Positions 63,441 to 64,000 of a stretch of 64,000 nt of DNA are shown here, one piece after another; within the stretch, counting starts at the first letter, position 1, and each line of letters opens with the position of its first letter. The notes beneath the pieces are model-generated. The model did no database searches, was not told the origin of the DNA, and worked only from the letters and a program-made list of their open reading frames with translations. Source of the DNA: Arachnia propionica (GTDB lineage: Bacteria; Actinomycetota; Actinomycetes; Propionibacteriales; Propionibacteriaceae); the NCBI RefSeq assembly GCF_003859805.1, contig NZ_RQZG01000001.1, positions 310,001 through 374,000 on the forward strand, in the 5' to 3' direction. Both the position numbers and the translations under genes were made by a program.

Positions 63441-64000
63441 CGCCCTTGGTCCGAGGACGGGCCGCCCCCACCGGGTCCGCCTGGTCCTGGCCCACCTGAC
63501 GATCTACCTGGCCGCCCTGCTGTTCGCCTCGCCGCTGATCTACGCGGTGTTCTCGGCGATGAAACCGAACAACGAGATCTTCGCCTCCCCGCCCCGCCTG
63601 GTCGGCTCCCAGCTGAAGTGGACGAACTTCCTCGAGGTCTTCACCTACGGTCCGTTCGTCACCTACATCTCGAACTCCCTGTTCGTGTCCGTGACCGGAA
63701 CCCTGCTGGTGCTGTTCGTCTCCTCCACGGCCGCCTTCGCGTTCGCCCGGCTGCGGTGGCGGGGCCGGGACGTGGTCTTCATCCTGTTCCTCGCCACACT
63801 CATGGTGCCCGCCGAGGTGGTCGTGATCCCGCTCTACACCCTCATGGGCTGGTTCGGCTGGGTCAACTCCTACCAGGCGCTCATCATCCCGTTCGCCTTC
63901 AGCGCCTTCGGCACGTTCCTGCTGCGGCAGTTCTACCGAGGCATCCCCTATGAACTCGATGAGGCGGCCCGGGTGGACGGCGCCGGTGCCATCCGCATCT
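63430..64000 (+). CDS. ABC importer permease 2 (MalG/UgpE type), cut by window edge
   Basis: The first 190 residues are visible, without a stop. LTIYLAALLFASPLIYAVFSAMKPNNEIF and the start of an EAA loop, YELDEAARVDGAGAIRI, identify the second permease. It overlaps permease 1 by 11 nt. An ATPase gene is not in view and may be encoded elsewhere, as for many actinobacterial sugar importers. Confidence 0.92.
   Translation, partial: MNTDALGPRTGRPHRVRLVLAHLTIYLAALLFASPLIYAVFSAMKPNNEIFASPPRLVGSQLKWTNFLEVFTYGPFVTYISNSLFVSVTGTLLVLFVSSTAAFAFARLRWRGRDVVFILFLATLMVPAEVVVIPLYTLMGWFGWVNSYQALIIPFAFSAFGTFLLRQFYRGIPYELDEAARVDGAGAIRI

Noticed and set aside
1-64000. tRNA, rRNA, CRISPR arrays, riboswitches, insertion sequences or prophage genes
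   Set aside because: Intergenic gaps are short; none contains a cloverleaf, repeat-spacer pattern, known riboswitch core or transposase/integrase motif that I could recognise.

Overview
The window is about 64 kb of dense, high-GC chromosome from an actinobacterium. The evidence is strongly G/C-biased third codon positions, many 1-8 nt gene overlaps, many GTG starts and several actinobacterial blocks: aroE-C-K-B/efp/nusB/carA, ruvCAB/yajC/secDF/apt/relA, and hisD-C-B-H with priA. A Propionibacteriaceae-type organism fits best, but that placement is inferred from gene order and protein flavour only. No rRNA, tRNA, CRISPR array, prophage or intact insertion sequence was seen.

Layout. Positions 1-13250, all minus strand: rarA, two small membrane proteins, alaS, ruvX, mltG, the shikimate genes aroE-C-K-B, efp, nusB, carA, then an AAA ATPase coupled to carA and the start of a VEGxT-motif protein cut by the window edge. 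Positions 13330-15410, plus strand: two small-molecule transporters. Positions 15382-22806, minus strand: aspS, the efeUOB ferrous-iron uptake operon behind an IdeR/DtxR-like box, hisS and a metallo-beta-lactamase-fold hydrolase. Positions 22855-24102, plus: a DUF349 protein. Positions 24163-35795, minus: a sigma factor with a membrane partner, relA, a potassium channel, apt, secF, secD, yajC, ruvB, ruvA, ruvC and a YebC-type regulator.

Positions 35850-42127 (minus) hold the most unusual part. It is a chain of five overlapping genes running from priA through a fatty-acyl-reductase/HAD fusion, a LarA-like protein, a PlsC-like protein that has lost its catalytic histidine, and a tandem GNAT protein. 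Upstream lie pcp and an antisense sirtuin, which separate priA from hisH-hisB-hisC-hisD. Further upstream are a small membrane protein and dnaE.

Positions 51411-53305 (plus) encode a two-component system. Positions 53481-59804 (minus) hold hisI-trpE-trpC-[two tiny coupled frames]-trpB-trpA and a proline-rich membrane protein. A ROK repressor (minus) and a sugar-type ABC importer (plus) face each other across a region with two palindromes; the importer runs off the right edge.

The genes provide aromatic amino acid, tryptophan and histidine synthesis, tRNA charging, protein export, recombination, the stringent response and iron uptake. PriA probably serves both histidine and tryptophan synthesis, since no trpF is seen here. 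A recurring regulatory feature is a -10-like hexamer only 6-8 nt before the start codon, suggesting many leaderless mRNAs.
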